The position numbers were made by a program, and so were the translations under genes. The notes beneath the pieces were generated by a model that worked only from the letters and a program-made list of their open reading frames with translations, did not search any database and was not told the origin of the DNA. Below are positions 36,601 through 49,500 of a stretch of 64,000 nucleotides of DNA, in pieces (within the stretch, counting starts at the first letter, position 1; every line of letters starts with the position of its first letter). Where the stretch lies: contig CM056387.1 of NCBI GenBank assembly GCA_029718625.1, positions 36,655,256 to 36,719,255 of the forward strand, in the 5' to 3' direction. Source of the DNA: Synaphobranchus kaupii. Lineage: Eukaryota; Chordata; Actinopteri; Anguilliformes; Synaphobranchidae.

Positions 36601-39600
36601 GCAAGTTTACAGCCCTTTACTTACTCAGAAATGGTTTTATACGATATGTAATGGATTAATTAAATGGTAAATAATTACATAATTATGCACTGCAGCAAAG
36701 GATGGACATTTAGCCATCTGATACAGTCCCTGAAGAGAAGGAGGGTGCACGACACGGAGGACCGTCAGGCATGCACTTACTGTTATCTTACTGTATTGAT
36801 ACAACCTATAATTTCGCCGGTCACTAGCTACGTGGAACTCCGGACGCTGGGCGCGGTTTGGGTTTTAAACTGTTTTAAACCCTTTAAAGCCGGAGCGTTC
36901 TAATTTAATTACAATTGTTCTGATGGTTTGACGTATAATACCTCTGCCGTCCAATCACTGATTTTCTTTGAGAAAAATGCTAGATACAGATGACAAAATA
37001 AGCTACAATTTAATATAATCGGTTCATGAGCTTAGTGGGCGGGGATTTATTTCTAGACCGCTAAATGAAACCGCACGTCAACCTCGTAAATCGTAGGTCG
37101 GTTCATTCAAAACAATATTTTATATGAATGGACATTATGCTAAGTAGACTAACATTGTGTTATTGTTGTGCTTTTTATCTAACGTTATGCTGGAGCATAA
37201 AGTGTATTTTGTATAATGTCATTCTCACTAAACACCCCTTTAATGACTCAGAAATGGTTTTATATTTTATGGATTAATTAAATGGCTATTTTAGCTATTC
37301 CTGACATAAGCATCAAGCGTTTGCTGTAAGATGATGTTTTTGCAAGTTTACAGCCCTTTACTTACTCAGAAATGGTTTTATACGATATGTAATGGATTAA
37401 TTAAATGGTAAATAATTACATAATTATGCACTGCAGCAAAGGATGGACATTTAGCCATCTGATACAGTCCCTGAAGAGAAGGAGGGTGCACGACACGGAG
37501 GACCGTCAGGCATGCACTTACTGTTATCTTACTGTATTGATACAACCTATAATTTCGCCGGTCACTAGCTACGTGGAACTCCGGACGCTGGGCGCGGTTT
37601 GGGTTTTAAACTGTTTTAAACCCTTTAAAGCCGGAGCGTTCTAATTTAATTACAATTGTTCTGATGGTTTGACGTATAATACCTCTGCCGTCCAATCACT
37701 GATTTTCTTTGAGAAAAATGCTAGATACAGATGACAAAATAAGCTACAATTTAATATAATTGGTTCATGAGCTTAGTGGGCGGGGATTTATTTCTAGACC
37801 GCTAAATGAAACCGCACGTCAACCTCGTAAATCGTAGGTCGGTTCATTCAAAACAATATTTTATATGAATGGACATTATGCTAAGTAGACTAACATTGTG
37901 TTATTGTTGTGCTTTTTATCTAACGTTATGCTGGAGCATAAAGTGTATTTTGTATAATGTCATTCTCACTAAACACCCCTTTAATGACTCAGAAATGGTT
38001 TTATATTTTATGGATTAATTAAATGGCTATTTTAGCTATTCCTGACATAAGCATCAAGCGTTTGCTGTAAGATGATGTTTTTGCAAGTTTACAGCCCTTT
38101 ACTTACTCAGAAATGGTTTTATACGATATGTAATGGATTAATTAAATGGTAAATAATTACATAATTATGCACTGCAGCAAAGGATGGACATTTAGCCATC
38201 TGATACAGTCCCTGAAGAGAAGGAGGGTGCACGACACGGAGGACCGTCAGGCATGCACTTACTGTTATCTTACTGTATTGATACAACCTATAATTTCGCC
38301 GGTCACTAGCTACGTGGAACTCCGGACGCTGGGCGCGGTTTGGGTTTTAAACTGTTTTAAACCCTTTAAAGCCGGAGCGTTCTAATTTAATTACAATTGT
38401 TCTGATGGTTTGACGTATAATACCTCTGCCGTCCAATCACTGATTTTCTTTGAGAAAAATGCTAGATACAGATGACAAAATAAGCTACAATTTAATATAA
38501 TTGGTTCATGAGCTTAGTGGGCGGGGATTTATTTCTAGACCGCTAAATGAAACCGCACGTCAACCTCGTAAATCGTAGGTCGGTTCATTCAAAACAATAT
38601 TTTATATGAATGGACATTATGCTAAGTAGACTAACATTGTGTTATTGTTGTGCTTTTTATCTAACGTTATGCTGGAGCATAAAGTGTATTTTGTATAATG
38701 TCATTCTCACTAAACACCCCTTTAATGACTCAGAAATGGTTTTATATTTTATGGATTAATTAAATGGCTATTTTAGCTATTCCTGACATAAGCATCAAGC
38801 GTTTGCTGTAAGATGATGTTTTTGCAAGTTTACAGCCCTTTACTTACTCAGAAATGGTTTTATACGATATGTAATGGATTAATTAAATGGTAAATAATTA
38901 CATAATTATGCACTGCAGCAAAGGATGGACATTTAGCCATCTGATACAGTCCCTGAAGAGAAGGAGGGTGCACGACACGGAGGACCGTCAGGCATGCACT
39001 TACTGTTATCTTACTGTATTGATACAACCTATAATTTCGCCGGTCACTAGCTACGTGGAACTCCGGACGCTGGGCGCGGTTTGGGTTTTAAACTGTTTTA
39101 AACCCTTTAAAGCCGGAGCGTTCTAATTTAATTACAATTGTTCTGATGGTTTGACGTATAATAGCTCTGCCGTCCAATCACTGATTTTCTTTTAGAAAAA
39201 TGCTAGTTACAGATGACAAAATAAGCTACAATTTAATATAATTGGTTCATGAGCTTAGTGGGCGGGGATTTATTTCTAGACCGCTAAATGAAACCGCACG
39301 TCAACCTCGTAAATCGTAGGTCGGTTCATTCAAAACAATATTTTATATGAATGGACATTATGCTAAGTAGTCTAACATTGTGTTATTGTTGTGCTTTTTA
39401 TCTAACGTTATTCTGGAGCATAAAGTGTTTTCTGTATAATGTAATTCCCACTAAACACCCCTTTAATGACTCAGAAATGGTTTTATATTTTATGGATTAA
39501 TTAAATGGCTATTTTAGCTATTCCTGACATAAGCATCAAGCGTTTGCTGTAAGATGATGTTTTTGCAAGTTTACAGCCCTTTACTTACTCAGAAATGGTT

Positions 39601-42600
39601 TTATACGATATGTAATGGATTAATTAAATGGTAAATAATTACATAATTATGCACTGCAGCAAAGGATGGACATTTAGCCATCTGATACAGTCCCTGAAGA
39701 GAAGGAGGGTGCACGACACGGAGGACCGTCAGGCATGCACTTACTGTTATCTTACTGTATTGATACAACCGGAGCCCCCCTATCCGCGTTCCTTAGGAAC
39801 GCGGATATGGGGGGCTCCGGTTGTATAATTTCGCCGGTCATTAGCTACGTGGAGCTCTGGACGCTGGGCGCGGTTTGGGTTTTAAACCCTTTAAAGCCGG
39901 AGCGTTCTAATTTAATTGCAATTGTTCTGATGGTTTGACGTATAATAGCTCTGCCGTCCAATCACTGATTTTCTTTGAGAAAAATGCTAGTTACAGATGA
40001 CAAAATAAGCTACAATTTAATATAATCGGTTCATGAGCTTAGTGGGCGGGGATTTATTTCTAGACCGCTAAATGAAACCGCACGTCAACCTCGTAAATCG
40101 TAGGTCGGTTCATTCAAAACAATATTTTATATGAATGGACATTATGCTAAGTAGACTAACATTGTGTTATTGTTGTGCTTTTTATCTAACGTTATGCTGG
40201 AGCATAAAGTGTATTTTGTATAATGTAATTCTCACTAAACACCCCTTTAATGACTCAGAAATGGTTTTATATTTTATGGATTAATTAAATTGCTATTTTA
40301 GCTATTCCTGACATAAGCATCAAGCGTTTGCTGTAAGATGATGTTTTTGCAAGTTTACAGCCCTTTACTTACTCAGAAATGGTTTTATACGATATGTAAT
40401 GGATTAATTAAATGGTAAATAATTACATAATTATGCACTGCAGCAAAGGATGGACATTTAGCCATCTGATACAGTCCCTGAAGAGAAGGAGGGTGCACGA
40501 CACGGAGGACCGTCAGGCATGCACTTACTGTTATCTTACTGTATTGATACAACCTATAATTTCGCCGGTCACTAGCTACGTGGAACTCCGGACGCTGGGC
40601 GCGGTTTGGGTTTTAAACTGTTTTAAACCCTTTAAAGCCGGAGCGTTCTAATTTAATTACAATTGTTCTGATGGTTTGACGTATAATACCTCTGCCGTCC
40701 AATCACTGATTTTCTTTGAGAAAAATGCTAGATACAGATGACAAAATAAGCTACAATTTAATATAATTGGTTCATGAGCTTAGTGGGCGGGGATTTATTT
40801 CTAGACCGCTAAATGAAACCGCACGTCAACCTCGTAAATCGTAGGTCGGTTCATTCAAAACAATATTTTATATGAATGGACATTATGCTAAGTAGACTAA
40901 CATTGTGTTATTGTTGTGCTTTTTATCTAACGTTATGCTGGAGCATAAAGTGTATTTTGTATAATGTCATTCTCACTAAACACCCCTTTAATGACTCAGA
41001 AATGGTTTTATATTTTACGGATTAATTAAATTGCTATTTTAGCTATTCCTGACATAAGCATCAAGCGTTTGCTGTAAGATGATGTTTTTGCAAGTTTACA
41101 GCCCTTTACTTACTCAGAAATGGTTTTATACGATATGTAATGGATTAATGAAATGGTAAATAATTACATAATTATGCACTGCAGCAAAGGATGGACATTT
41201 AGCCATCTGATACAGTCCCTGAAGAGAAGGAGGGTGCACGACACGGAGGACCGTCAGGCATGCACTTACTGTTATCTTACTGTATTGATACAACCTATAA
41301 TTTCGCCGGTCACTGGCTACGTGGAACTCCGGACGCTGGGCGCGGTTTGGGGTTATAAACTGTTTTAAACCCTTTAAAGCCGGAGCGTTCTAATTTAATT
41401 ACAATTGTTCTGATGGTTTGACGTATAATACCTCTGCCGTCCAATCACTGATTTTCTTTGAGAAAAATGCTAGATACAGATGACAAAATAAGCTACAATT
41501 TAATATAATTGGTTCATGAGCTTAGTGGGCGGGGATTTATTTCTAGACCGCTAAATGAAACCGCACGTCAACCTCGTAAATCGTAGGTCGGTTCATTCAA
41601 AACAATATTTTATATGAATGGACATTATGCTAAGTAGACTAACATTGTGTTATTGTTGTGCTTTTTATCTAACGTTATGCTGGAGCATAAAGTGTATTTT
41701 GTATAATGTCATTCTCACTAAACACCCCTTTAATGACTCAGAAATGGTTTTATATTTTATGGATTAATTAAATGGCTATTTTAGCTATTCCTGACATAAG
41801 CATCAAGCGTTTGCTGTAAGATGATGTTTTTGCAAGTTTACAGCCCTTTACTTACTCAGAAATGGTTTTATACGATATGTAATGGATTAATTAAATGGTA
41901 AATAATTACATAATTATGCACTGCAGCAAAGGATGGACATTTAGCCATCTGATACAGTCCCTGAAGAGAAGGAGGGTGCACGACACGGAGGACCGTCAGG
42001 CATGCACTTACTGTTATCTTACTGTATTGATACAACCTATAATTTCGCCGGTCACTAGCTACGTGGAACTCCGGACGCTGGGCGCGGTTTGGGTTTTAAA
42101 CTGTTTTAAACCCTTTAAAGCCGGAGCGTTCTAATTTAATTACAATTGTTCTGATGGTTTGACGTATAATAGCTCTGCCGTCCAATCACTGATTTTCTTT
42201 TAGAAAAATGCTAGTTACAGATGACAAAATAAGCTACAATTTAATATAATTGGTTCATGAGCTTAGTGGGCGGGGATTTATTTCTAGACCGCTAAATGAA
42301 ACCGCACGTCAACCTCGTAAATCGTAGGTCGGTTCATTCAAAACAATATTTTATATGAATGGACATTATGCTAAGTAGTCTAACATTGTGTTATTGTTGT
42401 GCTTTTTATCTAACGTTATTCTGGAGCATAAAGTGTTTTCTGTATAATGTAATTCCCACTAAACACCCCTTTAATGACTCAGAAATGGTTTTATATTTTA
42501 TGGATTAATTAAATGGCTATTTTAGCTATTCCTGACATAAGCATCAAGCGTTTGCTGTAAGATGATGTTTTTGCAAGTTTACAGCCCTTTACTTACTCAG

Positions 42601-43517
42601 AAATGGTTTTATACGATATGTAATGGATTAATTAAATGGTAAATAATTACATAATTATGCACTGCAGCAAAGGATGGACATTTAGCCATCTGATACAGTC
42701 CCTGAAGAGAAGGAGGGTGCACGACACGGAGGACCGTCAGGCATGCACTTACTGTTATCTTACTGTATTGATACAACCTATAATTTCGCCGGTCACTAGC
42801 TACGTGGAACTCCGGACGCTGGGCGCGGTTTGGGTTTTAAACTGTTTTAAACCCTTTAAAGCCGGAGCGTTCTAATTTAATTACAATTGTTCTGATGGTT
42901 TGACGTATAATACCTCTGCCGTCCAATCACTGATTTTCTTTGAGAAAAATGCTAGATACAGATGACAAAATAAGCTACAATTTAATATAATTGGTTCATG
43001 AGCTTAGTGGGCGGGGATTTATTTCTAGACCGCTAAATGAAACCGCACGTCAACCTCGTAAATCGTAGGTCGGTTCATTCAAAACAATATTTTATATGAA
43101 TGGACATTATGCTAAGTAGACTAACATTGTGTTATTGTTGTGCTTTTTATCTAACGTTATGCTGGAGCATAAAGTGTATTTTGTATAATGTCATTCTCAC
43201 TAAACACCCCTTTAATGACTCAGAAATGGTTTTATATTTTATGGATTAATTAAATGGCTATTTTAGCTATTCCTGACATAAGCATCAAGCGTTTGCTGTA
43301 AGATGATGTTTTTGCAAGTTTACAGCCCTTTACTTACTCAGAAATGGTTTTATACGATATGTAATGGATTAATTAAATGGTAAATAATTACATAATTATG
43401 CACTGCAGCAAAGGATGGACATTTAGCCATCTGATACAGTCCCTGAAGAGAAGGAGGGTGCACGACACGGAGGACCGTCAGGCATGCACTTACTGTTATC
43501 TTACTGTATTGATACAA

Positions 43518-43574
43518 CCGGAGCCCCCCTATCCGCGTTCCTTAGTTCAGGAACGCGGATATGGGGGGCTCCGG
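43518..43574. repeat. Satellite palindrome, 57-bp form
   Basis: The centre reads CTTAGTTCAGGAACG, an asymmetric loss from the right side of the axis. It lies in the last monomer before the one that received the LTR retrotransposon. Confidence 0.85.
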
Positions 43575-44159
43575 TTGTATAATTTCGCCGGTCACTAGCT
43601 ACGTGGAGCTCTGGACGCTGGGCGCGGTTTGGGTTTTAAACCCTTTAAAGCCGGAGCGTTCTAATTTAATTGCAATTGTTCTGATGGTTTGACGTATAAT
43701 AGCTCTGCCGTCCAATCACTGATTTTCTTTGAGAAAAATGCTAGTTACAGATGACAAAATAAGGTACAATTTAATATAATCGGTTCATGAGCTTAGTGGG
43801 CGGGGATTTATTTCTAGACCGCTAAATGAAACCGCACGTCAACCTCGTAAATCGTAGGTCGGTTCATTCAAAACAATATTTTATATGAATGGACATTATG
43901 CTAAGTAGACTAACATTGTGTTATTGTTGTGCTTTTTATCTAACGTTATGCTGGAGCATAAAGTGTATTTTGTATAATGTCATTCTCACTAAACACCCCT
44001 TTAATGACTCAGAAATGGTTTTATATTTTATGGATTAATTAAATTGCTATTTTAGCTATTCCTGACATAAGCATCAAGCGTTTGCTGTAAGATGATGTTT
44101 TTGCAAGTTTACAGCCCTTTACTTACTCAGAAATGGTTTTATACGATATGTAATGGATT

Positions 44160-44164
44160 AATTA
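44160..44164. repeat. Target site duplication AATTA (left)
   Basis: AATTA precedes the 5' LTR and is repeated at 51261-51265 after the 3' LTR. Removing the element and one AATTA restores the normal monomer 'ggattaattaaatgg'. Confidence 0.92.
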
Positions 44165-44425
44165 TGTAATGTTCCGCTCCCTTCTTGTCCGTTTTCCGTG
44201 TTTTCCTGTTTTCCCTCCGTGTCATGTTGGATCCCTTTGTCCGTGTTTTCCCCGCTGCTGCGGACTAGGCGTGTCCTTCCCTGTCTTGTTCGTCTGGTTG
44301 TTTTGTCTTACTTCCGCCTTTCACTCCCTCCCCCTCGTTGCATGCATTGCCTCACCTGGTGTCTTGCAATCACTCCCGGTTTATGTTCACACCTGTACCG
44401 TATTTAGTCCTGTCAGTTAGCTCAC

Positions 44426-44431
44426 TATATA
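44426..44431 (+). promoter_or_regulatory. LTR TATA box
   Basis: TATATA within 'cactatatagtc'. It lies 31 bp upstream of the self-primer sequence at 44457-44467, the usual TATA-to-start distance. The matching site in the 3' LTR is at about 50141-50146. Confidence 0.7.
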
Positions 44432-44456
44432 GTCTTTCGGCTGGCTGCCAGTCGGC

Positions 44457-44467
44457 GCCAGTTCGTT
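44457..44467 (+). promoter_or_regulatory. Predicted self-primer at the RNA 5' end
   Basis: GCCAGTTCGTT is the exact reverse complement of AACGAACTGGC at 45547-45557, just after the 5' LTR. Pairing ends exactly at 11 nt on both sides. In Tf1 and related elements the first 11 nt of the transcript anneal to the primer binding site and prime minus-strand synthesis. The position relative to the TATA box places this sequence at the transcript's 5' end. Confidence 0.8.
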
Positions 44468-45104
44468 AACTATCGTCACTTGGTGTTAGTGCTCGACTCG
44501 TTATCTGGTCTCCCTGCGTGAACTATTCGCTTAGTTGTGGAATGTGTTTCCCGTGCAGCTTAAGTTCTTCGCAAAACTACGGATTGGTAGTTTACCTCCC
44601 GCACAATTTCCTGTCATTTGGTGTAGCTAACCTGTTTCCCTTCTCCTCCATCTAACCCTGCACCCATTCTCCCGTGGCAGTGTTCGTTTTCCCCGTGTTC
44701 GTTGTGTGTGTTGCGGTACCTCCACCTCCAGCGCGTGTAGGCTCCGGGGTGATTCGTTACCTGGCTACCCTCCAGTTGTTCCTGTCCGACCGAAGAAACC
44801 ACCCAGTTCTTCGGCGCCGGCTCCTGGAGCTCTGGAGACAGTCAGCTACTTACGGACCTACCGCAGCTGCGCCACATCACTCTGTCCTGCCGTGCTACAT
44901 CAAACCACCTGACTTCCAAACCCGGCACCTCCGTGAGAACCTCCCGGTCTTTCCCGTGCCTTCCCTTGCACTAACCCCCCTCTGTTGTTTTGTTTCTCTG
45001 TACCGGTGCAGTCAGTCCGGTCCAGTTCCTGCCCTGCCGTAGTGAGTCGCTCCCCTGCCAGTTCCAGTCCAGTCCAGGCGTGAGTTGTACAACTACTCGC
45101 TCAA

Positions 45105-45380
45105 GGTCCAGTTCCGGTTTGGAACATTCCGTTTCATACACGGATTCCTGTGTGGACCTCCCGTTCCAGTCCAGTCCAGTTCCGGTTTGGAACATTCCGT
45201 TCCAGTACCCGATTCCCGTGTGGACCTCCCGGTCCAGTTCCAGTCCAGTCCAGTTCCGGTTCGGAACATTCCGTTCCTGAGCCAGATTCCCGTGTGGACC
45301 ACCCGGTCCAGTTCCAGTCCAGTCCAGTTCCGGTTTGGAACAGTCCGTTCCAGATCCTCCAGTCCAGCTCCGGCTTGGAG
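45105..45380 (+). repeat. Tandem repeat inside the LTR (68-74-bp unit, 4 copies)
   Basis: Units begin at 'gtccagttccggttt' near 45106, 45174, 45248 and 45322. Each contains GGAACATTCCGTTCC and 'cccgtgtggacc', and they are separated by CCAGTCCAGT runs. The same array is at 50821-51095 in the 3' LTR with equal copy number. Confidence 0.88.
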
Positions 45381-45546
45381 CAGCCCGCCCCGGGCTTCCA
45401 GGCGCAAGACCTCTGTACATTCTGTGTTTGCCTTTCCTGTACAGTGTTGGGACTACCCCAACACTTAATTTATTAAAAACACCCCTTTGTGAAATCTGTC
45501 TCCTGGTCGTTGCACTTGGGTTCGTCCCGTAACAGATACGTAACAG

Positions 45547-45557
45547 AACGAACTGGC
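45547..45557 (+). promoter_or_regulatory. Primer binding site (self-priming type)
   Basis: AACGAACTGGC, one base after the LTR end CA (45545). It is complementary to 44457-44467 in the LTR. No convincing match to a tRNA 3' end beginning TGG directly at the LTR boundary was seen, which favours self-priming over tRNA priming. Confidence 0.78.
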
Positions 45558-45564
45558 CAAAAAC

Positions 45565-46521
45565 ATGGACCCAGCCGACCTGGAGCAGATTCGGCACGCC
45601 TTCTCCTGCCAAACTGCGGTCAGCGACCAACAGGGCCGTCGTTTGGACGACGTGTTGGAAGTACTGAGGGGCATCACGGAACAAGTGACGCAGCTGTCTC
45701 TTCACCAGCCGCTTCCGCGTATTCCATTGGGCTCTACACCGCCCGTACCGGATCCTCCGGCGGACCCTCCTGTGTCCACTTCATTTCGTGAGCCTCGCGT
45801 ACAACATCCTGAGTTATTCCGCGGGGAATTGGGGAAATGTCGCGAATTTCTTATGAAATGCGACATTGTCTTCCGGATGCAGCCCTCCTCCTTCGCCTCC
45901 GACCCATGTAAGATCGCGTTCATTATGAGCAGCCTGGGAGGAGGTGCCCTGGAGTGGGCTACATCCATCTGGGATAGCCAAGCCGCGCTCTGCAACAACT
46001 TCGCTGCCTTCACCGCCGAGATGCGGCGCGTGTTTGACCACCCTACCTGTGGGCGAGATGCAACTCAGCGCCTACTTCAGGTCCGTCAAGGGAGTCGTAG
46101 CGTCGCGGAGATGGCCATCCAATTTCGTACCCTCGCCGCGGAGTCCGGATGGAACGACACCGCCCTTCAGGGGGCTTTCCGCCAGGCACTCAGCGAGGAG
46201 CTTAAAGACCAACTAGCCACCCGTGAGGAATCCACCTCCCTCAATAGCCTGATTAGCCTGGCCATAGCAGTCGACAACCGTCTTCGTATCCGGGCCCGTG
46301 AGCGTGGGGGGAATCCCGGTCACCTTCCTCACATACGCTCTCACCCTTCTGCTTCTGGATCCAGGGCGGCGTCTGGGGTCTCCGAAGAGGAGCCCATGCA
46401 ACTGGGCAGAGTTGCGGTCAACTCTGCAGAGCGCCAACGTCGCCTGCGATCCAGGTCTTGCTTCTATTGTGGCAAACCTGGCCACCAGATCGCCTCATGT
46501 CCCATCCGCCCAAAAGAATAG
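45565..46521 (+). CDS. gag: Gag polyprotein (capsid/nucleocapsid), 318 aa
   Basis: This is the structural protein of the retrotransposon particle, which packages element RNA in the cytoplasm. The frame starts at ATG 45565, 20 bases after the LTR. The N-terminal ~75 residues are proline-rich near [12 protein letters not shown] capsid-like helical region follows (about residues 85-235; [28 protein letters not shown]), of the type found in sushi-derived vertebrate RTL/PEG10 genes. Residues 299-312 form one CCHC zinc knuckle ([14 protein letters not shown]) for RNA binding. Gag ends at TAG 46521, two codons after a C-CCA-AAA slippery site, and overlaps the pol frame in the -1 phase. No internal stop is present. 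The RTL-like resemblance is judged from memory. Confidence 0.92.
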   Translation: MDPADLEQIRHAFSCQTAVSDQQGRRLDDVLEVLRGITEQVTQLSLHQPLPRIPLGSTPPVPDPPADPPVSTSFREPRVQHPELFRGELGKCREFLMKCDIVFRMQPSSFASDPCKIAFIMSSLGGGALEWATSIWDSQAALCNNFAAFTAEMRRVFDHPTCGRDATQRLLQVRQGSRSVAEMAIQFRTLAAESGWNDTALQGAFRQALSEELKDQLATREESTSLNSLISLAIAVDNRLRIRARERGGNPGHLPHIRSHPSASGSRAASGVSEEEPMQLGRVAVNSAERQRRLRSRSCFYCGKPGHQIASCPIRPKE

Positions 46522-49500
46522 GCTCGCCAGTTAAACTGGGCGTACTGACGAGCCCTATCATACCCTGCCATGCAGCCCAGAATCGCCTGGTTTTCAAGGC
46601 CACTCTCCTGTGGAGGGACAAGTCCGAAGTCTCGTCGGCCCTCATCGACTCTGGAGCCGACGCCAACTTCATGGACACCACCTTCGCCCAGAGGGCCGGC
46701 ATCCCCACGGAGCTTCTACCCTCTCCCATTACTGCCTTCGCCTTAGACGGTCGGAGTCTGGGGTTAGTGACCCACTCCACCGTTCCCTTACAGCTCGTCC
46801 TTTCCGGCAATCATCGGGAGAGCATTCAACTCCTCCTCATCAATTCTAAACAATCAGCCATAGTTTTAGGGCAGACCTGGCTCCGTCTCCATAACCCGCA
46901 CATCGACTGGCAGGGCGGACGCATCCTGGCGTGGAGTGGCCACTGCCTGGCTAGCTGTCTCCGCTCCGCTCTTCCCCCTCCGGGGTCCAAGAATCCCAGC
47001 ACCAACCTACCCGAACCCGATATGTCCACCGTTCCCAAGCAATATCACGACCTCGGTCGCACCTTTTCGAAATCACGTGCTCTGTCCCTACCTCCTCACC
47101 GCCCTTACGATTGTTGTATTGATCTGCTGGCGGGAGCCAAACTTCCGTCCGGCCGTCTCTACAGTCTGTCGGGACCAGAGAAACTCGCCATGGAGGAGTA
47201 TATCCATGAGTCCCTCGCCTCGGGCATCATCCGTCCCTCCTCTTCTCCGGTTGGTGCTGGGTTCTTTTTTGTAGGGAAAAAGGACGGCTCACTACGGCCC
47301 TGCATCGACTACCGGGGACTCAATTCCATCACCATCCGCAACAAATATCCTCTCCCCCTCATTAACACTGCTTTTGAACCCCTCTCACAGGCCGTCATTT
47401 TTACCAAGCTCGACCTCCGTAATGCGTACCACTTGGTGCGCATACGGGAGGGGGATGAGTGGAAGACTGCCTTCAATACCCCGTTGGGCCACTATGAGTA
47501 CCTGGTGGTCCCTTTCGGCCTTACTAACGCCCCGGCAGTCTTCCAGGGCATGGTGAATGACGTACTGCGAGACCTATTGGGTAAGACTGTTTTTGTTTAC
47601 ATTGACGACATTTTGATTTTTTCTAAGTCCCCTCAGGAGCACATTCTCCATGTCCGGGAGGTTCTCCAGCGGCTCCTCGAGAACCAGCTCTTCGTCAAGG
47701 CGGAGAAGTGCTCCTTCCACGTCTCTTCAGTCCCGTTCCTCGGCTTCATTATTGAGGAGGGCAGTATCCGGGCGGATCCGGTCAAAGTCAAGGCGGTGAC
47801 GGAATGGCCCCAACCCACCTCTCGTAAGCACCTACAACAATTCCTTGGTTTTGCTAATTTCTATCGTCGTTTTATCCGTAATTACAGTGTCATTGCTGCC
47901 CCCCTTACCAAACTTACCTCCACTGCTTTTTCTTTCTGTTGGAACTCCGAAGCCCAGCGTGCTTTTGAACAGCTCAAAACACGGTTTTCCTCAGCCCCTA
48001 TTCTTTGCCACCCTGATCCCTCCCGCCAATTTACGATTGAGGTGGATGCCTCCGACACCGGCGTGGGGGCCATTCTGTCCCAACGTGCCGCCTTGGACAA
48101 CAAACTCCATCCCTGTGCCTTTTTCTCCCGGAGGCTGTCCTCCGCTGAGCGAAATTATGATGTCGGGGATCGGGAGCTTCTTGCCATTAAGCTGGCTCTT
48201 GAGGAGTGGCGCCACTGGCTGGAGGGGGCAGGTACCCCCTTTGTTGTTTTAACTGACCACCAAAATTTAATTTATTTAAGGTCTGCTAAGAGGCTGAATG
48301 CTAGACAGGCTAGGTGGTCACTTTTCTTTGCCCGGTTCAATTTTTCGTTATCCTATCGCCCCGGTTCCCGCAATATTAAGGCGGATGCCTTATCCCGTGT
48401 GTTTTCCCTTCCCTCCAGTCCTGCTGACCCCGAACCCATTCTTCCAGCGTCCTGTATGGTGGCTGCGGTCTCCTGGAGGATTGAGGAGATCGTGAGGTCC
48501 GCCCAGACTTCCCACCCTGACCCCCGTAATAACCCTAACCCCTCCCTGTTTGTTCCCGACTCCGCCCGCTCCCAGGTCCTTGAGTGGGTTCACGCCTCCT
48601 GCCTGGCGTGTCACCCAGGTGTTGCCAGAACGACCACCCTCGTCAGGAGGAGCTTTTGGTGGCCCACCCTCAAGGAGGATACCCGTGCTTTTGTCCTGGC
48701 CTGCCCAGTATGCGCCAGGAGCAAGGCTTCCCACCAGCCTCCCTCTGGTCGTCTCCTTCCCCTCCCTGTCCCGGGCCGTCCTTGGAGCCACATTGGGGTG
48801 GATTTTGTAACCGGTCTGCCGTTGTCAGAGGGCAACTCTGTCATTCTGACAATTGTGGATCGGTTCTCCAAGGCGGTTCACTTCATTCCCCTCCCCAAGC
48901 TCCCGTCCGCCCTCGAAACGGCGGAGCTCCTGGTGGTACATGTGGTCAGGCTGCACGGGATCCCATCCGATATTGTGTCGGATCGTGGGCCCCAATTCTC
49001 CTCCCAGGTCTGGAAGGCGTTCTGTGTAGCCCTGGGGGCCTCGGCCAGTCTGTCGTCTGGCTTCCATCCCCAGTCGAACGGCCAGGCAGAGAGGGCGAAC
49101 CAGGACCTGGGGGCCGCCCTGCGGTGCGTCACGGCTCGCAATCCCGCCTCCTGGAGCCGTTTCCTCCCCTGGGTGGAGTACTCTCACAACTCCCTTAAGA
49201 GTACCTCCACCGGGTTATCCCCTTTCGAGTGCTCGTTAGGGTACCAACCCCCTCTCCTGTCGGTCCAGGAGGCCGAGGTAGCAGTCCCCTCTGTCAAAGC
49301 CCACATCCTCAAATGCAAGCGCATTTGGAGGCTTGCACGCACCGCACTCCTACGTTCCAATTCCCGGTCACAGCGTCTGGCGGACCTGCACAGGACCGCA
49401 GCCCCCAAGTACAGGGCCGGTCAGCAGGTCTGGCTGTCCACGTCCAACATTTCCCTTCCCTCCTCCTCTAAAAAACTTCGGCCCCGGTTCATTGGTCCCT

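Larger units (their letters stand above)
30650..44164 (+). repeat. 741-bp satellite array, segment 3
   Basis: Eighteen or so units start near 31377, 32169, 32909, 33649, 34389, 35181, 35921, 36664, 37405, 38146, 38887, 39628, 40412, 41153, 41895, 42636 and 43377. From 30272 to 36280 there are a dozen private single-base indels in short homopolymers. A third haplotype (C), marked by TTCTGGAGC, GTGTTTTCTG, AATTCCCAC and AGTAGTCTAAC, occurs in the units at 35921, 38887 and 41895, that is every fourth unit. Confidence 0.95.
44165..45545 (+). repeat. 5' LTR
   Basis: 1381 bp, TGTAATG...ACGTAACA. A TATA box lies at 44426-44431, giving a predicted transcript start near 44457. An ATTAAA poly(A) signal lies at 45472-45477. 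On these landmarks U3 is about 290 bp, R about 1 kb and U5 about 50 bp. An internal tandem repeat occupies 45105-45380. Short proline/serine-rich frames inside are by-products of the repeat and are shared with the 3' LTR. Confidence 0.95.

Noticed and set aside
45546..45575. tRNA-type primer binding site beginning TGG (45554)
   Set aside because: It starts eight bases after the LTR end and I recognise no tRNA match. The exact 11-nt complementarity to the LTR is the better explanation.
44971..45705. A 244-residue minus-strand frame rich in GLDWNW/TGTGLDW repeats over the LTR (and its twin near 50686-51261)
   Set aside because: It is the antisense of the LTR's internal tandem repeat. It has no independent signals and crosses the LTR/internal boundary.
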